DNA of 64,000 nt from Flaveria trinervia (GCA_025506515.1 CM046447.1:90429498-90493497); one strand, 5' to 3'. Shown: positions 12,190 to 24,795, numbered from the stretch's first letter. Made by a program: numbers and translations. The notes: generated by a model not told the origin, from the sequence alone.

Positions 12190-12709
12190 CTAAACCATGA
12201 TGGATAGCTGGTTCATGTTTTTAAGATTCACATGACCAAGCCTTCTGTGCCATAGTTCAGATTCCTGAGGAGAGGCCTTGGAGAACAGACATGAATGACC
12301 TTTTAGATCAATTTTCTTTGATAAGTCTAAGGCATATACTCTTCCAATCCTGTTGGCCTTCAGGAGAGTATATTCATCCAATATCTTGTCAATCATTCTC
12401 AAAACATTGGAAGACAGAATTCGACAGTTTGACTGGTGAAAAGTGCAACATGCCCTTTATCACACATTTGACTGACACTCAACAAGTTGTACTTGAGATT
12501 CTCCACATGGTTAACATCATCAAATCTTATCTCACCATTTGACACAAAGCCTTTGCCGATGATGTAACCTTAGCATCATTACCAAAAGATACAAATCCCT
12601 TCTTTCCTTGAGAGTAGTCATGAAGAAGAGAACTGTTCCCTGTCATATGCATAGATCCTCCACTGTCCACATACCAGATGCTTCTATGGCATGCTGAAGA
12701 ACCCTGCAT
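12190..12709 (-). pseudogene. pol: Copia aspartic protease and gag-pre-integrase segment
   Basis: The protease motif WYVDSGGSMHMTG is near 12640-12675, with the catalytic Asp intact (codon at 12665-12667). The integrase-leading segment LWHRRLGHVNLKNMNQL lies at 12190-12402, supplying the HH half of the HHCC zinc site. The two parts are in different frames, so the polyprotein is interrupted between them. Protease would cleave Gag-Pol inside the particle. Confidence 0.85.
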
Positions 12710-12722
12710 TTGTCACAACAAA

Positions 12723-14391
12723 CTAGTTAGTTTTTGAGACACAAACCATTTTGGTTTTGGGTCTGTTCTCATCAACAGATTTTATACTAACTGATTTGTT
12801 ATGATTAACAGCATCTGAAGGTGGAGATGGTGCTGAAAAGGATTCCTTTGATTTTGGCTTAGTTTTCCTTTTCAGTGGTTTAATCACAGGTACATCTATT
12901 TGGTTAACTCTCCCCAACAGATGTTGAACCATCATAACAAGTTGTGTCTGATTGGTTGTTAAAGCCTTCAGTTCAGCAGACACATCAGTACTTGTTTTTG
13001 ATTGGTTCCTGTGACTCACCATGTCCTCCTTTTTGAAAGACACAGACTTAGTCTGGTGTTTTGATATTCTATGAGGAATACTTTCAGTTGTTTTATGATA
13101 AACCCCTTCCTTCTTTTTAGATTTTTGTAATAACTTTGGGTTATCAGTTTGAGATGTTTGTGGCACAAACTTGGTTTTAAATTCATCTTTCATTTTATTA
13201 ATTTTCTTTTTAATGATTTTATCTTTGTTGAATTTTGAACCCTTTTTGTACCAACATTCATCAGTGAGATGATTGAATAGACCACATATTTCACATGACT
13301 TTTTCTTCATCTTCTGTTGTTCAACTGCTGAAGAAGATGAAACTACTGAGGGTGTGTTTTTCAGTACTTTCTTCCTCTTAGTACTTATGTTAAGTACCGA
13401 AGGATTTGTAACAACTGAATACTTGTTCTTTAGAAGTTTTCTATCAGTATTTTTGGATTTCCTGATAGACTCGTCAGCAGTTGTCAAACCATGTTTGTTT
13501 TCATTTGGTTTGAAATGTTCTTTAGGTGTTGTTACTTGCTCTTCAGTACTTTGAATACTTTGTGAGACAACACCTGAAGTGCTCAGGTTTTCTTTGATCA
13601 TGGTTTATCAGCAGTGAGACCATCAGCAGATTGATTAGCTGAGGTACTAATACTGACTTCATCCTTTGATTTTGTATTATCACTTGAGGATGAGACACAT
13701 GATGATGTGGTTTGGGAATTGCTTTCACCTTTAGATTTTACTTCTGTCTTGGGAGTAAAATCTGTAGGAGGTACAGTATGATTATATCCAATCCCAAACT
13801 TCACATTTGAAGCTGTTTGCTTACTGAGAAGCATTTCAAACCCCTTGCAGGATGTTACCCAGCGTTCACACTCTACTTGAGTAGCTGCAAGTGTTTCTTT
13901 GAGATTCTTATGATTCTCTAAAATGACCTCTACCTTTGCCTTTTCATTAGTGATTTGGCATTTTAATTTGTAAATCTCATCATCTTTTTCCTTTAAGACA
14001 GACTCAAACTTAGCTTTTCTTTTGGAAATCACTTTCTCTAGGTCAAGATTTTGATTAATTAAAGCTATATTTGCTTCTCTAATTGAGACAAAAGCAGCTA
14101 TGTATGACTCAGAACACAACTTGGCCTTAGCCTCAGAAGATACCTGTGGTACCTGTGATGATAAAGCATTTGAGCATGAACCATCAGTAGACTCCAGGGC
14201 CATAAGAGCAAGATTTTCAAAAGGATTTTCACCATCATGTTGACCAGCACCAGAAAACACTTGTTTAGAATAACCAGAAAGATCATCTGGTAAGCTATTC
14301 TAGTTAACAACTCCAGGTGTGAAAAAGCTTTGATGTGATTGAGATTGAGATTGTTAATTTGATTGAGATGGTTGAGGCTCAGGTAGGGCAT
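12723..14391 (-). pseudogene. Gag-pol linker with coiled coil and a second zinc knuckle
   Basis: Open pieces 14098-14391 (low confidence), 13598-14260 and 12723-13601 in shifting frames. The 13598-14260 piece is rich in Lys, Glu and Leu and looks like a coiled coil over its middle third. The 12723-13601 piece holds a second CCHC knuckle, CEICGLFNHLTDEC, near 13254-13295, inside a Lys/Ser/Thr-rich low-complexity stretch. A long region like this between capsid and protease, with a second knuckle, fits plant copia elements with oversized gag. I recognise no enzymatic domain in it. Confidence 0.7.
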
Positions 14392-14428
14392 GTGATTGTT
14401 GAGCTATGGGTACTGGAACCTAATTGGA

Positions 14429-15536
14429 CTAAGGCATGTAAAAACATGGATAAGGATATGACATTTGACCTTGAGGGACAAAATATACAGGAGATGATTG
14501 AATTTGTGAATGATGACCGGAACTGGTAGAGTGTTGCCCTTTGTTTTGTGAGCTATTGCATGGAAAGGTCACAAAGGGTGCAGAAAAGTTAGATCCAGAT
14601 GATCTACACTCTCTTGCAAAATGTCCAAGTCTATGGCACTTGTGACACCTCAACTTGCTCTTGTCAAAACAACTTTGGTTTTTCTAGAGAGACCAGGAAA
14701 TTTTCTACCTGTCCTTTTATAAAATTTTTGAGATCTGATATTGATTAATGCCATTTGGCTCAAAATATCCATCTCTTCCAGATCATCATCAGCAATTCCT
14801 TTCAAATCATCCATCAAAAAGCACAAATTATCACTACTACACCCTGAATTACTATCAACACCAACAAAAGCAGGATCTCCATTGTTTGAAGAGAAATCTA
14901 TATGCTCATCATAAGAACTTTCTGATGCAGCATATTCTGACTCATGACCGACCAGAGCAGTATTCCCTGGTACAAAATCATCAGTGAGCTTCCCAGATGA
15001 AGCCAGTTTCCTTTTCTGTTCTATCTTTCTTTCAAATGTTAACAGTTTCCCATGAAGTTGGGTGAGAGATAAATTGTCCAGATTTACACCGGAGCGTAGG
15101 ACAATAGTATATGTGTCCCATCTCTCAGGCAGGGATCTGAGGAATCTGTTGTTCATCTGACTGTTTATATATTCATGTTAACCATTTTCAGCTCAGATAT
15201 CAAACAGGAAAATCGCTCAAACTGTTGAGTCAGTGACTCACTCTTTCTATGAGAGAATGTCTCATATTGCTGGGCAAGGATCTCTTTATTGTTTGCCAAG
15301 ACCTCATTAGTTCCTCCAAATTGTTCTTTCAGAGCAACCCAGAGGTCATGAGCAGTTTCATGATGCATAAGTCCAGAATAGATTTCATTAGGCAGTGCCA
15401 TGACTAGAATTTCATGGGCTTTAGCATCAATTTCAAACAGTTTCAGATCTTCATCTGAGTATTGCTCTTTCTTCTTCGAAACCATTTCATTGGTTTCCGG
15501 ATTACTCACCATAGGCTTATATGGTCCATGAACCAC
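14429..15536 (-). pseudogene. gag: Copia gag (capsid/nucleocapsid), frameshifted
   Basis: Structural protein that packages element RNA. Three open pieces in different frames: 15165-15536 (N-terminal UBN2-type gag, with HDLWVALKEQFGG), 14650-15156 (beginning NNRFLRSLPERWDTY, the usual gag continuation) and 14429-14653. The last begins with a CCHC zinc knuckle, CHKCHRLGHFAREC, at about 14606-14650. The frame is lost near 15160 and again near 14650, so no full-length capsid protein can be read. It sits next to the primer site, as expected. Confidence 0.88.
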
Positions 15537-15596
15537 AGATTTCTAACAACTGAGGAGTTTCAATGATCAGGTGTTAAATCGATCAATGATTAACCT

Positions 15597-15608
15597 GCTC
15601 TGATACCA
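15597..15608 (-). other. Primer binding site, tRNA-iMet type
   Basis: GCTCTGATACCA on the plus strand is TGGTATCAGAGC on the minus strand, the standard plant copia site complementary to the 3' end of initiator tRNA-Met. It lies two bases inside the 5' LTR and fixes the element orientation. Confidence 0.93.
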
Positions 15609-15610
15609 TT

Positions 15611-16358
15611 TGAAAGGATCGGGATCTAGTTTGATCAATTAGATTAAGATTTGCAGCGGAATAGCACAAGAATTAGACGAAATTTAAGCAAGAATAATAT
15701 GAATATTCAATCAAACAGTGACGGTTATAGAGAGAGAGTTTTCTGCAAAGAGAATGTTTTCATTCACGCACACGCTTCCGTACCAAGGAAATTAGGTCAA
15801 CATTCCTTTTATAAAGGAATGTGACATTAGCTGACGTCACTTGATAGTGACAGCTAACTGATTTACACAAACAACTGAAAGTAAACTAAACTACTGAAGA
15901 TGTTCACAACTGAGGACACGTTCACAAAAAACTAAGTACAAGCTATCATTACAACTACTGAAGTTATAACATCTGAAGTGTAAAAACTTCAAATGTTTTA
16001 CATAATATAAAACTACTGATTACAAACTACTGAAAAGTAAATCATCACAACTACTGAAGAGAACTACTTCAGCTGTTGTGACAACTTTTGAGAATTTGGT
16101 CTTCAGATTTTGTCTTCAGCAGTTGTCTTCAGACTTTGTCTTCAGACTTTGTCTTCAGACTGTCTTCAGCTGTTGTCTTCAGACTTTGTCTTCAGCAGTT
16201 GTCTTCAGACTTTGTCTTCAGACTTTGTCTTCAGCAGTTGTCTTCAGACTTTGTCTTCAGACTTTGTCTTCAGCTGTTGTAGACCACTTCAATTGTTTTA
16301 ATGTCTGTGGGACTTAAAGGTTTTTCTGATCTGGCTCATTGGTTCTTTTGGTCCAACA
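15611..16358 (-). repeat. 5' LTR of the first copia element (748 bp)
   Basis: Partner of 4360-5145. Its inner edge abuts the primer site and its outer edge abuts the AAGTG duplication. As the 5' LTR it should hold the element promoter, which fires away from the VPS13 reading direction. Confidence 0.95.
16101..16280. repeat. 13-bp tandem array in the right LTR, 14 units
   Basis: Same unit family as at 4848-5068; thirteen full units plus one of 11 bases. The flanking LTR sequence is nearly identical, so the unit number changed after insertion or during the last reverse transcription. Confidence 0.93.
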
Positions 16359-16400
16359 AAGTGTATTTACGATCCTGTGTTTTCCGTAATCATTTGGCAG

Positions 16401-19400
16401 GTAATATCATATTTTCTTTTAGACCTAAAGTTTCTAATGACTCAATGGGATGGTCTGATGAACTAAAAGGAGGAAAAGCTGCTCGTTTATCTGGATTATT
16501 TGATAAAATAAGTTACCATGTACGGAAGGCTTTCCCTGTTGAATCAGCAAAATCATCTTTCAGTACAGCTCGTACTCTTTCAAAATCAAAAGAAGATGAA
16601 ATTGATGATTTGCACTTCTTAATTCGGAGCACTAAAAAAGATGTACCTATTTGGCAATCAGAAAGCAGGGCTTCAACTGTTTCACTTCTAGAGCAAAAAG
16701 AGATCTATATTCTTCCCACTGTTCAGATATCTAACCTATTACAATCAGAGGTACATGTGCTTTTGACTGATAAAGGTAACACCAAATATCCTTTTATAAT
16801 TTGTCATCCAAGTTGATTTTTTTAGGTTTTAACCTTTATCTTTTTACCAGATCGATCTTTGCCACAGGACCGTAAGAACATTAGCAAGCATGCAACCATT
16901 CCTTGCGGGTCAAGTATCAATTTGTATGCCAACCCTGAAGCAATGTTCTTTACTGTGACCTTGACTGCTTTTGGGTTAAGCTGCAAACCTGTAAATTGTG
17001 GCGATTGGGCTAAAAAGTTACTGAAGCAGAAAAAGGTTGATCGAAATTTGGACATGGAATTGAACTTTGGTGATGGAAAATATTTGGTTCTTTAAGGTTA
17101 TCTTGTGGGCATAAAGGCATATTGGAGGTATATATAATATATGTTTCTCTGTATATTTTACTTGTATAGCCTTTGACTTTGAAAGCCGATTCATGTATAT
17201 ATCTGCAGGCTGCTATATTTACACCATACACACTGAAGAACAACACTGATTTTGGTTTATTTTGTCTTGCATGTTACCATAATCCCCTAACAAGGTATGA
17301 CATCTTTATTAGTTTTCACACGTCAAAACTTTTATCCCACTCAACACAACTTTTTTATTCAGAAATGAAGCCGAGGAACTTTGTTCTCAAGGATATTCAC
17401 AACTAGGAGCGTTGCTGCCTCCTAAGTCAGCTATATCGTGGTTCTTTAGGTAGTTATTATTCACAGAAAAAGAGTTTGACCTCTATCAGTTTAAATGTTT
17501 AAAGTAATTCTCTCTATTTATGTCATTAGAGCAAACAAAGTGTCTCTCAAATTGTTGGACGATAAATCAACTGAAAAGGCGTTATTAGACTTGGATGCTG
17601 TATCTGGCCTTACAGAGATAAATCTTGAAATGGAAGAAAAACCAGGGCTCAAGTATATTACAAAATTAGGTGTTTCGTTACACTCATCTATTAGGAAAGT
17701 TGTTCCATCACAGGTAGTATCTTTTAGTCCAAGATATATAGTGGTGAATGAATCAGATGAAGTAATCACTCTCCGTCAGTGTAATTTAGAGGTCAGTTGT
17801 CATTCCAAGTTCTTAAAATATCTTATATAAACTTCTCTAATGTTTTATTTTGTGACTACATGATGTGAAGGATGATGTGGCGGGTATGACAACTGTCAGC
17901 AGTAAACAGAGAAAAGCTTTACGACTTTGCAACAAAAGAAGTATAAAACGGGAAACTAGCATTTTTGAGAGCTTTATCAAAAAGCATAGAAATATTCAAG
18001 ACGATTCATTGCTTTTCATTCAGTTTAGACTGGATGAGGCTGGATTGGGTTGGTCGGGGCCTGTTTGTGTTGCTTCATTGGGGAGATTTTTTATAAAGTT
18101 CCGCAGATCTATAAACGTTTCTGAAAGTGAAGAAAACAGACACGAATTTGCTGTTGTTATTGTTTCGGAAGAGAATTCATCTCTTGTTTTACGATTCCAT
18201 AGACCACCTAACATGAATTTGCCTTACAGAATTGAGAATTGTTTGCGTGATGCATCTATTACTTACTATCAAAAGGTGGGAAAACAGTCTTTATACGCTG
18301 TCAAATCCATTAACATACAAAAGATGCTGATTAAATCTATTCTGTTAATTTGAAATCACAGGGTTCAACAGAACTAGAGACTTTGGGATCTGCAAAGCAA
18401 GTTAACTATGTCTGGAATGATTTATCTCTTACTCATAAGCTAGTCATCCAAATAAGTGGTACTTCTTTTAGTAATTGGTAAAACATTGGTTTATATGTAT
18501 CATGAACTCATAATTAATTTCATATTGATTTCTTTTGTAGGTTTGCATCTTCTACGTGAAGTGAACTTGGACAAAGTGCGGGCATGGAAACCATTCTATA
18601 AAGTCAGGCAACATAGAGCGTTAGGGTTTAATTTCCCTCTAGATATGAAGGCAGGAGACAAGGTCAAACCAACATATTCCAGTCAGTTAGATGAGACACA
18701 GATGGTGAATTTGGGTTATGAAGTTTACGCGGATGGTCTCACAAGAGTTCTTAGAATTTGTGAACATAATGACAGCCGCAAATTGGATAAAGTATTTTAT
18801 CCTGGTGCAAAGATTACATTAAGAGTTTCCAGGTTTGCTATCAGTCTATGTGAACATGCCCAACAGGTTAGCGTCTGAGTTTGAATAGCCATATGACTGA
18901 ATTATATTATCTTTTTAATATAATCACATATACATTTGTCACTGAAGGGAGAAGAATCAGAGCAAGAACTTTTATACATGCCAATCATTGTTATGCGACT
19001 TAGTAATGTCAGTCTAGATTCCATGCTTACCGATCAGCAAAAGGTTAATCAGATTAGGGTCCAGGTATTTCTTTATAGAAGTATGATAAAGCCTATTTTA
19101 TGTGCCATTTTTTGAAACAAAGTTGAAAGATAATTTAACTGCAGTCTCTGAGTGTGGATCAAAAGTGGATCGGAGCTCCATTTGCAGCAATGCTCCGCAG
19201 ACACCAAAGTGAATTCTCAGATACATATGACAGCATGCTCCATGTAGTACTAATTCTGCTTCCATCCAGTTCAAACATCAGACAAGTAAAATCCTCATCC
19301 ATTGTTCTGCAGGTAAAACAGAAACCTAGCTTCCTTTAGTAAATTTTTTATTTACATGTTATCAATGCAAATATTTTGTATTTGTAGCCAGTTGACTTGA

Positions 19401-19539
19401 ACCTGGATGAGGAAACCCTCATGAAAATCGTCCCGTTTTACAGAAAATCACTCAGTGACCCAAACATTCCTAGTCGGCAGTATTACTTTGATCATTTTGA
19501 GATTCATCCAGTAAAGGTTTATAGCTAATATCTATGTTC

Positions 19540-19589
<50 letters not shown>

Positions 19590-21941
19590 TACCATTTTTT
19601 ATCAAAAAGTTAGAATTGAGTATGTTTCTTGAAGATCATTGCAAGCTTTCTCCCAGGAGATTCATATTCCAGCTATAATTCAGCACAAGAGACACTGAGA
19701 ACTTTTCTGCACAGTGTAATAAAGGTCTGTCATGAGAATTTTACACATGCATATGATCTTAGTTTCTTATTTTTATCTTAATAATTTTTGTATAATCTAT
19801 TAGGTGCCTGAAATAAAAAACAAGACCGTAGAGCTGAATGGAGTGCTAGTTACTCATGCTTTAATTACTCTAAGTGAACTTTCTATTAAGTGTGCACAGC
19901 ATTATTCATGGTTAGTGTGTCATCTAAACTTCAAACTGAATTAGTCTCTATGATGTTACATTGTTATCTCGTTATTTTCATTTATGTAGGTATGTGATGC
20001 GAGCAATCTATATTGCAAAAGGAAGCCCATTGCTACCCCCAGCATTTGCCTCCATTTTTGATGACCTGGCTTCTTCATCCCTTGATGTCTTTTTTGATCC
20101 TTCAAGTGGATTGGTTAAACTTCCTGGTTTAACATTAGGTATCTTTATGACTTAAGTAATATATATATGAGAAGGTTGCGGAAGTAGCTATCTCTAAGTG
20201 CATTATATCTATATAGCCATGTAAAAACTAGTCACTCATTTAGCCATGAGATGCGTGATGGAGACTTGTGAATCAGACTTTTACCCATCAATAATGACTT
20301 GAACTTATGTGATACGTGAAACCCCCATGGATTCACGTATTTTTTATTATCAGATATGGAATTAAATGGTTTAGGTGAGTAAAGCATATACATGACCAAT
20401 GATTCACGTATCTCATGGCTATATGTGAGCAATTGTTTTGACATGACCATAGGTATTCCAGAATCAGAAATGGTTACTTTTGTGATTTTTTTAACATATA
20501 TTCATCTCTTAAGCATGTATTATATTTAAATTAATAATGTTCTCTGTTTTTCGTTGGACCTTGATAATGTTTTAACATCGTATACTGTGCAGGTACGTTT
20601 AAGCTCCTTAGTAAATGCATTGATGGTAAAGGCTTCTCGGGGACCAAGCGTTATTTAGGTGATTTAGGGAAAACTGTAAGTACTTTTTCTGATATATTTT
20701 ATCATAATTTTTTTTTGTGAAGTGTTATGAACTCTGTAGCCTGTTGATGTTGCAGCTAAAAACGGCTGGATCAAATATACTTTTTGCTGCTGTCACTGAG
20801 GTTTCAGATGCAGTACTGAGGGGAGCAGAAACCAATGGGTTTAATGGAATGGTGGAGTTTTTTTCAATAAAAATTTTAACATATTGTGGTTAAAAAGAAT
20901 GTCGTCAGGAGTTTCATTTTCAATTTTATGGTGATGTCTCTTTTTTCAGTTTAATGGTTTTCAACAAGGTATTCTGAAATTGGCAATGGAGCCATCTGTA
21001 CTGGGAAGTGCATTTACAGAAGGTGGCCCAGATAGAAAAATTAAACTTGATCGTAATCCGGGAATCGATGAGGTAATTTATTTGTGTTTTCTTTTTCTGT
21101 AAATATGCTTTTTTTTACATTTATTTATTTTCATGCAATTTCACAGTTATATATAGAAGGATATTTGCAAGCTATGTTGGATACAATGTATAAGCATGAA
21201 TATCTCAGAGTGAGAGTGATTGATGACCAGGTACATTCTTACCAATGCCACCGGGCACCTGTCAATTTATGGTATAATTATTAACAGCCTTATTGAATCT
21301 AATCATCTTGTAGGTTGTTCTGAAGAATCTGCCACCAAACAGTGTACTTATAGATGAAATTATGGACCACGTGAAGGGCTTCCTCGTGAGCAAGGGATTA
21401 TTGACAGGAGAAACTTCATCCTATTCATCGCGTCGTCTTCGAGTAGAAAATGTAAGTTTACCTAACTACTCACCCTCACATTCCACCCACCTCCCTAAAA
21501 TAAAATTCTGTATATATACATGTATATGGGAGTGCATGTATTTTTTTTGGGTTAATTTTGACATTCTGTTTTGAGATGTGATGGTTTACCGGCTGGCTTT
21601 TGCAGGAATGGAGAATTGGTCCAACGGTTTTGACTTTGTGTGAGCACCTGTTTGTAAATTTTGCAATCCGGTGGTTGAGAAAGCAGGCTGGTGATCTGAC
21701 TTCCAAAATCAATTGGGATAATAAGTTAAAGTTTGGTGCTAAAAAAGCAATGGCCCCGCCATCTGTTTCAAAACAAGAGAGCAAGGTATCTGTTTGGAGA
21801 TGGGGTGTAGGACGGTTTGTGTTTGCAGGTATAGTTGCATATATCGATGGTAGGTTATGTCGTTCTATTCCTAATCCTGTCGCTAGACGCATTGTTAGTG
21901 GGTTTGTATTGAGTTTTCTTGATAAAAACGATGATAACTGA
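16401..21941 (+). CDS. VPS13-family protein, C-terminal exons to the stop codon
   Basis: Continuation of the gene that begins left of the window. Exons: 16401-16775, 16851-17086, 17209-17294, 17363-17449, 17530-17791, 17871-18275, 18362-18458, 18541-18866, 18948-19064, 19145-19312, 19388-19516, 19635-19724, 19804-19910, 19990-20138, 20593-20675, 20756-20851, 20950-21072, 21147-21230, 21314-21451, 21606-21941. All phases agree, and the exons from 193 onward total 5,856 nt (1,951 codons plus stop). SHR-BD/VAB repeats are visible as YTLKNNTDFGLFCL and RYIVVNESDEVITLRQ, each with the conserved Asn. Exons from about 19388 match the conserved VPS13 C-terminal region. No frameshift or stop is seen, so this part looks functional in spite of the 12-kb insertion upstream. 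Confidence 0.92.
19543..19586. repeat. (AT)n microsatellite in a VPS13 intron
   Basis: About 22 uninterrupted AT dinucleotides in the intron between exons 19388-19516 and 19635-19724. Confidence 0.95.
20241..20420. repeat. Inverted repeat in VPS13 intron, MITE-like
   Basis: AGCCATGAGATGCGTGAT near 20242 is nearly the reverse complement of GATTCACGTATCTCATGGCT at 20401-20420. The 454-bp host intron (20139-20592) is longer than its neighbours, which fits an old small insertion. The target duplication was not resolved. Confidence 0.5.
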
Positions 21942-22803
21942 ACATAATCATTGTTTTTTTTCTTTTTTCCTGTGCAATATACATGTATAAAATGGGTATA
22001 ACCAAGAACAAACCCTTTAAAAAGGTTGCGGTATTGGTACTTGGGAGTATATAGTTACTCCTGGTTGAGTTACTAATCAAATAATATAAGGTCTCCATCT
22101 TTGGTATTATCAAATGAACACTTGAGGTGGGTCAATTGACAACTGGATTGTGGAGAGATTTACCAACAGCCATTTTGCTGTGCATGTTCTGCAAATGGGT
22201 GGATTGAGTTGTTTTGGGTAAACTCGTCAAGACGGCTTCTAAGTAAATGATTTCGGGTCAAAACTGGTGATATTTTCTAAATGTGTTAATTTAGCTCGGG
22301 TTGAAACGGGTTTGGATCAAAATGAGCTCCGGTAGAAAGATTGGTTTTAAGAAAAAGAATCAAACTAGGTTTAGCTGCTATATTTTTTAAGGCGGCTAGT
22401 GGTAAAGGTGGACAAGACAACGATGGTGTAGATGGCATCACGTCAGCGAAGTCAGTGGTGGTGGTGGTATTGTAGTTGGCATCATGGTGGTGGGGCGGTA
22501 GTAATCCATGATGGTGTAGTGCCAATGACGGAGGTGTCACTTTGGTCCTGTGGGTTGGAGGCGACATTATTACCACAACTGGCACGGGGCTCTTGCTCAG
22601 CATCATGAAGCCATATCAGCACCTTGCAAGCAGCAGGGCGACCAATCCACATGGTTTAGCTTCCTATGGCTTATAAGCAACAAATATGATTTTATTTAAA
22701 CATGCAAGTCAACTCAAATTTTAGTTATCTAGCTTAACTAAGAATACTAGTATTTGTGTTCCCGGTGAACTTTGTGAAAGAGTATGCTACAAACCTAAAC
22801 TAT
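21942..22803. other. Region 3' of VPS13, no gene
   Basis: It begins with the VPS13 3' untranslated region. From about 22110 it holds GT-rich sequence of repeat character. The 22286-22606 minus-strand open frame is His/Thr/Pro low complexity and not a credible gene. Nothing else was recognised. Confidence 0.5.
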
Positions 22804-22986
22804 TGTTAAAAGTTGATTGTATTAACGATATATATATCTATATCTATTTGTGTTTGTCTATACGTATTAGAATTGTAGTATAACTATATTAGAGAGTGCA
22901 ATTATGTGAATAAATCATTATATAAGTGGCTTTGTAAATCTATCTGATTCATGGATGATAATCATGAGGATACCATAATACATTTA

Positions 22987-22999
22987 TGGTATCAGAGCC
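22987..22999 (+). other. Primer binding site of the decayed copia element
   Basis: TGGTATCAGAGCC, exact tRNA-iMet complement, four bases after the presumed LTR end. Confidence 0.85.
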
Positions 23000-23612
23000 T
23001 CCTTTCTCAAACCCTAGTTCTTCATTATCGAGCCCAATACACTTCGAACCCTCTTTAACAAAAACTCTAGCCCTTTCGACACATCAACAATCACCCGCTG
23101 CTTCATCCTCTCGATGTGATTTCACCTATTCCCGTCGTAGAAAGCATTCCATGGTTGTTGACAAAGAATCCTCCTCAATCCATGATGCTATAGTAAAGAC
23201 CTCACCACTTCATCTGGTATATACGGTTACGAATAGCCAGAATAAGTTTTGCGTTCTTGACGACGTTAAAGTTACATACTCATGTCGGGTAAAGCTTTTT
23301 AAGCTTTACACCAAGGACTGTAAAGTCTATGATCACATCGACAATCATTAAACCCCTGTAACAACTAACCCAACCTATGTAACTTGGACGAAGATAGACG
23401 CCATTGTGTTACAATGGATATACGAACGTTATCGAATGATCTGCTTGTCCGAGTTTTTGACAACAACATTACCGCACAAAGAGCATGTGTACATCTTTTT
23501 AAGCAACAAGGGATCTCGTGCTGATGCGTTCAAGCACGAGTTTAGTAATCTTACATCGACAGGTTGCTCGATAAGTATTGTCAGAAACTTAAAGGCCTCT
23601 CATAACAATTAA
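22992..23612 (+). pseudogene. gag: Copia gag fragment of the decayed element
   Basis: Open pieces 22986-23351 and 23406-23612 in different frames. NSQNKFCVLDDVKVTYSC is a degenerate form of the common gag segment in which the protein meets the substrate-like fold of UBN2 copia gags. RADAFKHEFSNL matches the later gag helix region. Stops and frameshifts make it non-functional. Confidence 0.7.
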
Positions 23613-24244
23613 AGGATGTTGGTTACCTGGTACCTGAAGGTCGACTTGTTTTACAACTAGTTCGTAGCCTTCCATCAGAGTTTGATACTATCGAATCCAA
23701 TATTAATCAAACCTCACCAATATGGGATAAGGCAAGAAGCACGATCCATCGCGAACAACAACGCCAAGCAGTTCGCCAAAATCAAAACTCCTTATATCTA
23801 GTCACTTTTAACACCACCACGACCGGGCCACAACTCAACGACAACCATCATAATCACAACCAAATAAAAACCCTCCCTGGTAAACTAACCGACCATATAT
23901 ACACTTTGTATCAACAAAACCAATACCATGGCCCAGGGGTCGTGGGGAAACCGCTAGACGCGGTCAGGGAGGACAAGGTGGGTGTTTAAACTACTTTCAA
24001 TCACAGCTGCCGCAAGCCTAGTAGAATACTCCACCATGATGCATTTACCCTACACAACCGTCATCATGGTCAAAACCTACCCCATGGCCTAGTCTCCCAC
24101 CTCCGCAATCATACCCATACTCATAGCCCATGGCCAACACCGTTCGATGTGGGTGGCGATTTCGATAACAATGATTATAAAACCTTTGCCAATAATAATG
24201 GTCTTTTGTTTTGATTTGCATGTCCCTAAACCTCCCCACAAAAA

Positions 24245-24664
24245 GGCAAAGCTGAAAGAATGATTCGTTGTCTCAACAACATCATTCGTGCTTTGCTTAT
24301 GCAAGCACATTTACCACTCACCTTTTTGGTAGAATCCTTACACAAGACCGCCTATTTACACAACATCCTTCCCATAAAATGACTAAATTTTCACACTCCC
24401 AATTTTTGCCCTTTGCTACGTCACCTAACCTATGATCATTTATGTGTATTCGGATGTGCTTGCTATCCAAACTTATGCGCAACCTCCCCCTACAAACTTC
24501 ACCCTAAATCCACTCGATGCATCTTCTTTGGCTACCCTATCAACTTTCGCGGATATCAGTGCTACGACCCAACTTCCGGCGAAATGTATCTATCAAGACA
24601 TGTCATCTTTGATGAAAGTCGTTTTCCATATGCCACCAATACTCCCTGCCCTTTGGTTTCTTGA
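24245..24664 (+). pseudogene. pol: Copia integrase C-terminal fragment
   Basis: KAERMIRCLNNIIRALLMQA (about 24250-24310) matches the integrase region that carries the catalytic Glu. The 24413-24664 open piece has YDHLCVFGCACYPNL, CIFFGYP and SRHVIFDE, all standard for the copia integrase C-terminus. The DD half of the core and the protease are not readable in 23620-24240. Confidence 0.85.
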
Positions 24665-24795
24665 TGAAACCATTAATGACTTCATCATTGATCCATGTTA
24701 ATCCTCTTTTCACAATAAACACAAATCTCCTACTGCCCTACCATAGCCCGCCACACCCTACCGACTCACTTCTGTAACTGCCCATATCCCTACTG

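Larger units (their letters stand above)
4360..16358 (-). mobile_element. Full-length Ty1/copia LTR retrotransposon, Sirevirus-type, in the VPS13 intron
   Basis: On the minus strand the element runs 5' LTR (15611-16358), primer site, gag, protease, integrase, RT, RNase H, a long extra 3' ORF, polypurine tract, 3' LTR (4360-5145). Domain order PR-IN-RT-RH defines copia. The long gag region with zinc knuckles and the large ORF after RNase H point to the Sirevirus lineage, sometimes called env-like. The 5-bp target duplication AAGTG is present at 4355-4359 and 16359-16363, and the ends are TG...CA, so this is an intact insertion that has not recombined. Gag-pol is broken by several frame changes, so it is not autonomous as it stands. 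Confidence 0.95.
4302..16400 (+). other. VPS13 intron enlarged to 12.1 kb by a retrotransposon
   Basis: The donor follows G at 4301 (GTATGC) and the acceptor is TTGGCAG ending at 16400. Splicing restores a Val-Gly-Asn junction in frame. Without the element and one copy of its 5-bp duplication the intron is 95 bp (4302-4359 plus 16364-16400), the size of the other introns here. Both splice sites lie outside the insertion and look undamaged. Confidence 0.9.

Noticed and set aside
16078..16317. Three overlapping plus-strand frames rich in Leu, Ser, Asp and Phe near 16100-16300
   Set aside because: They are translations of the 13-bp LTR array; a 13-base unit opens all three frames.
22286..22606. 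Minus-strand 106-codon frame with His and Thr runs
   Set aside because: GTGGTG-type low-complexity DNA; no start context, domain or splice support.
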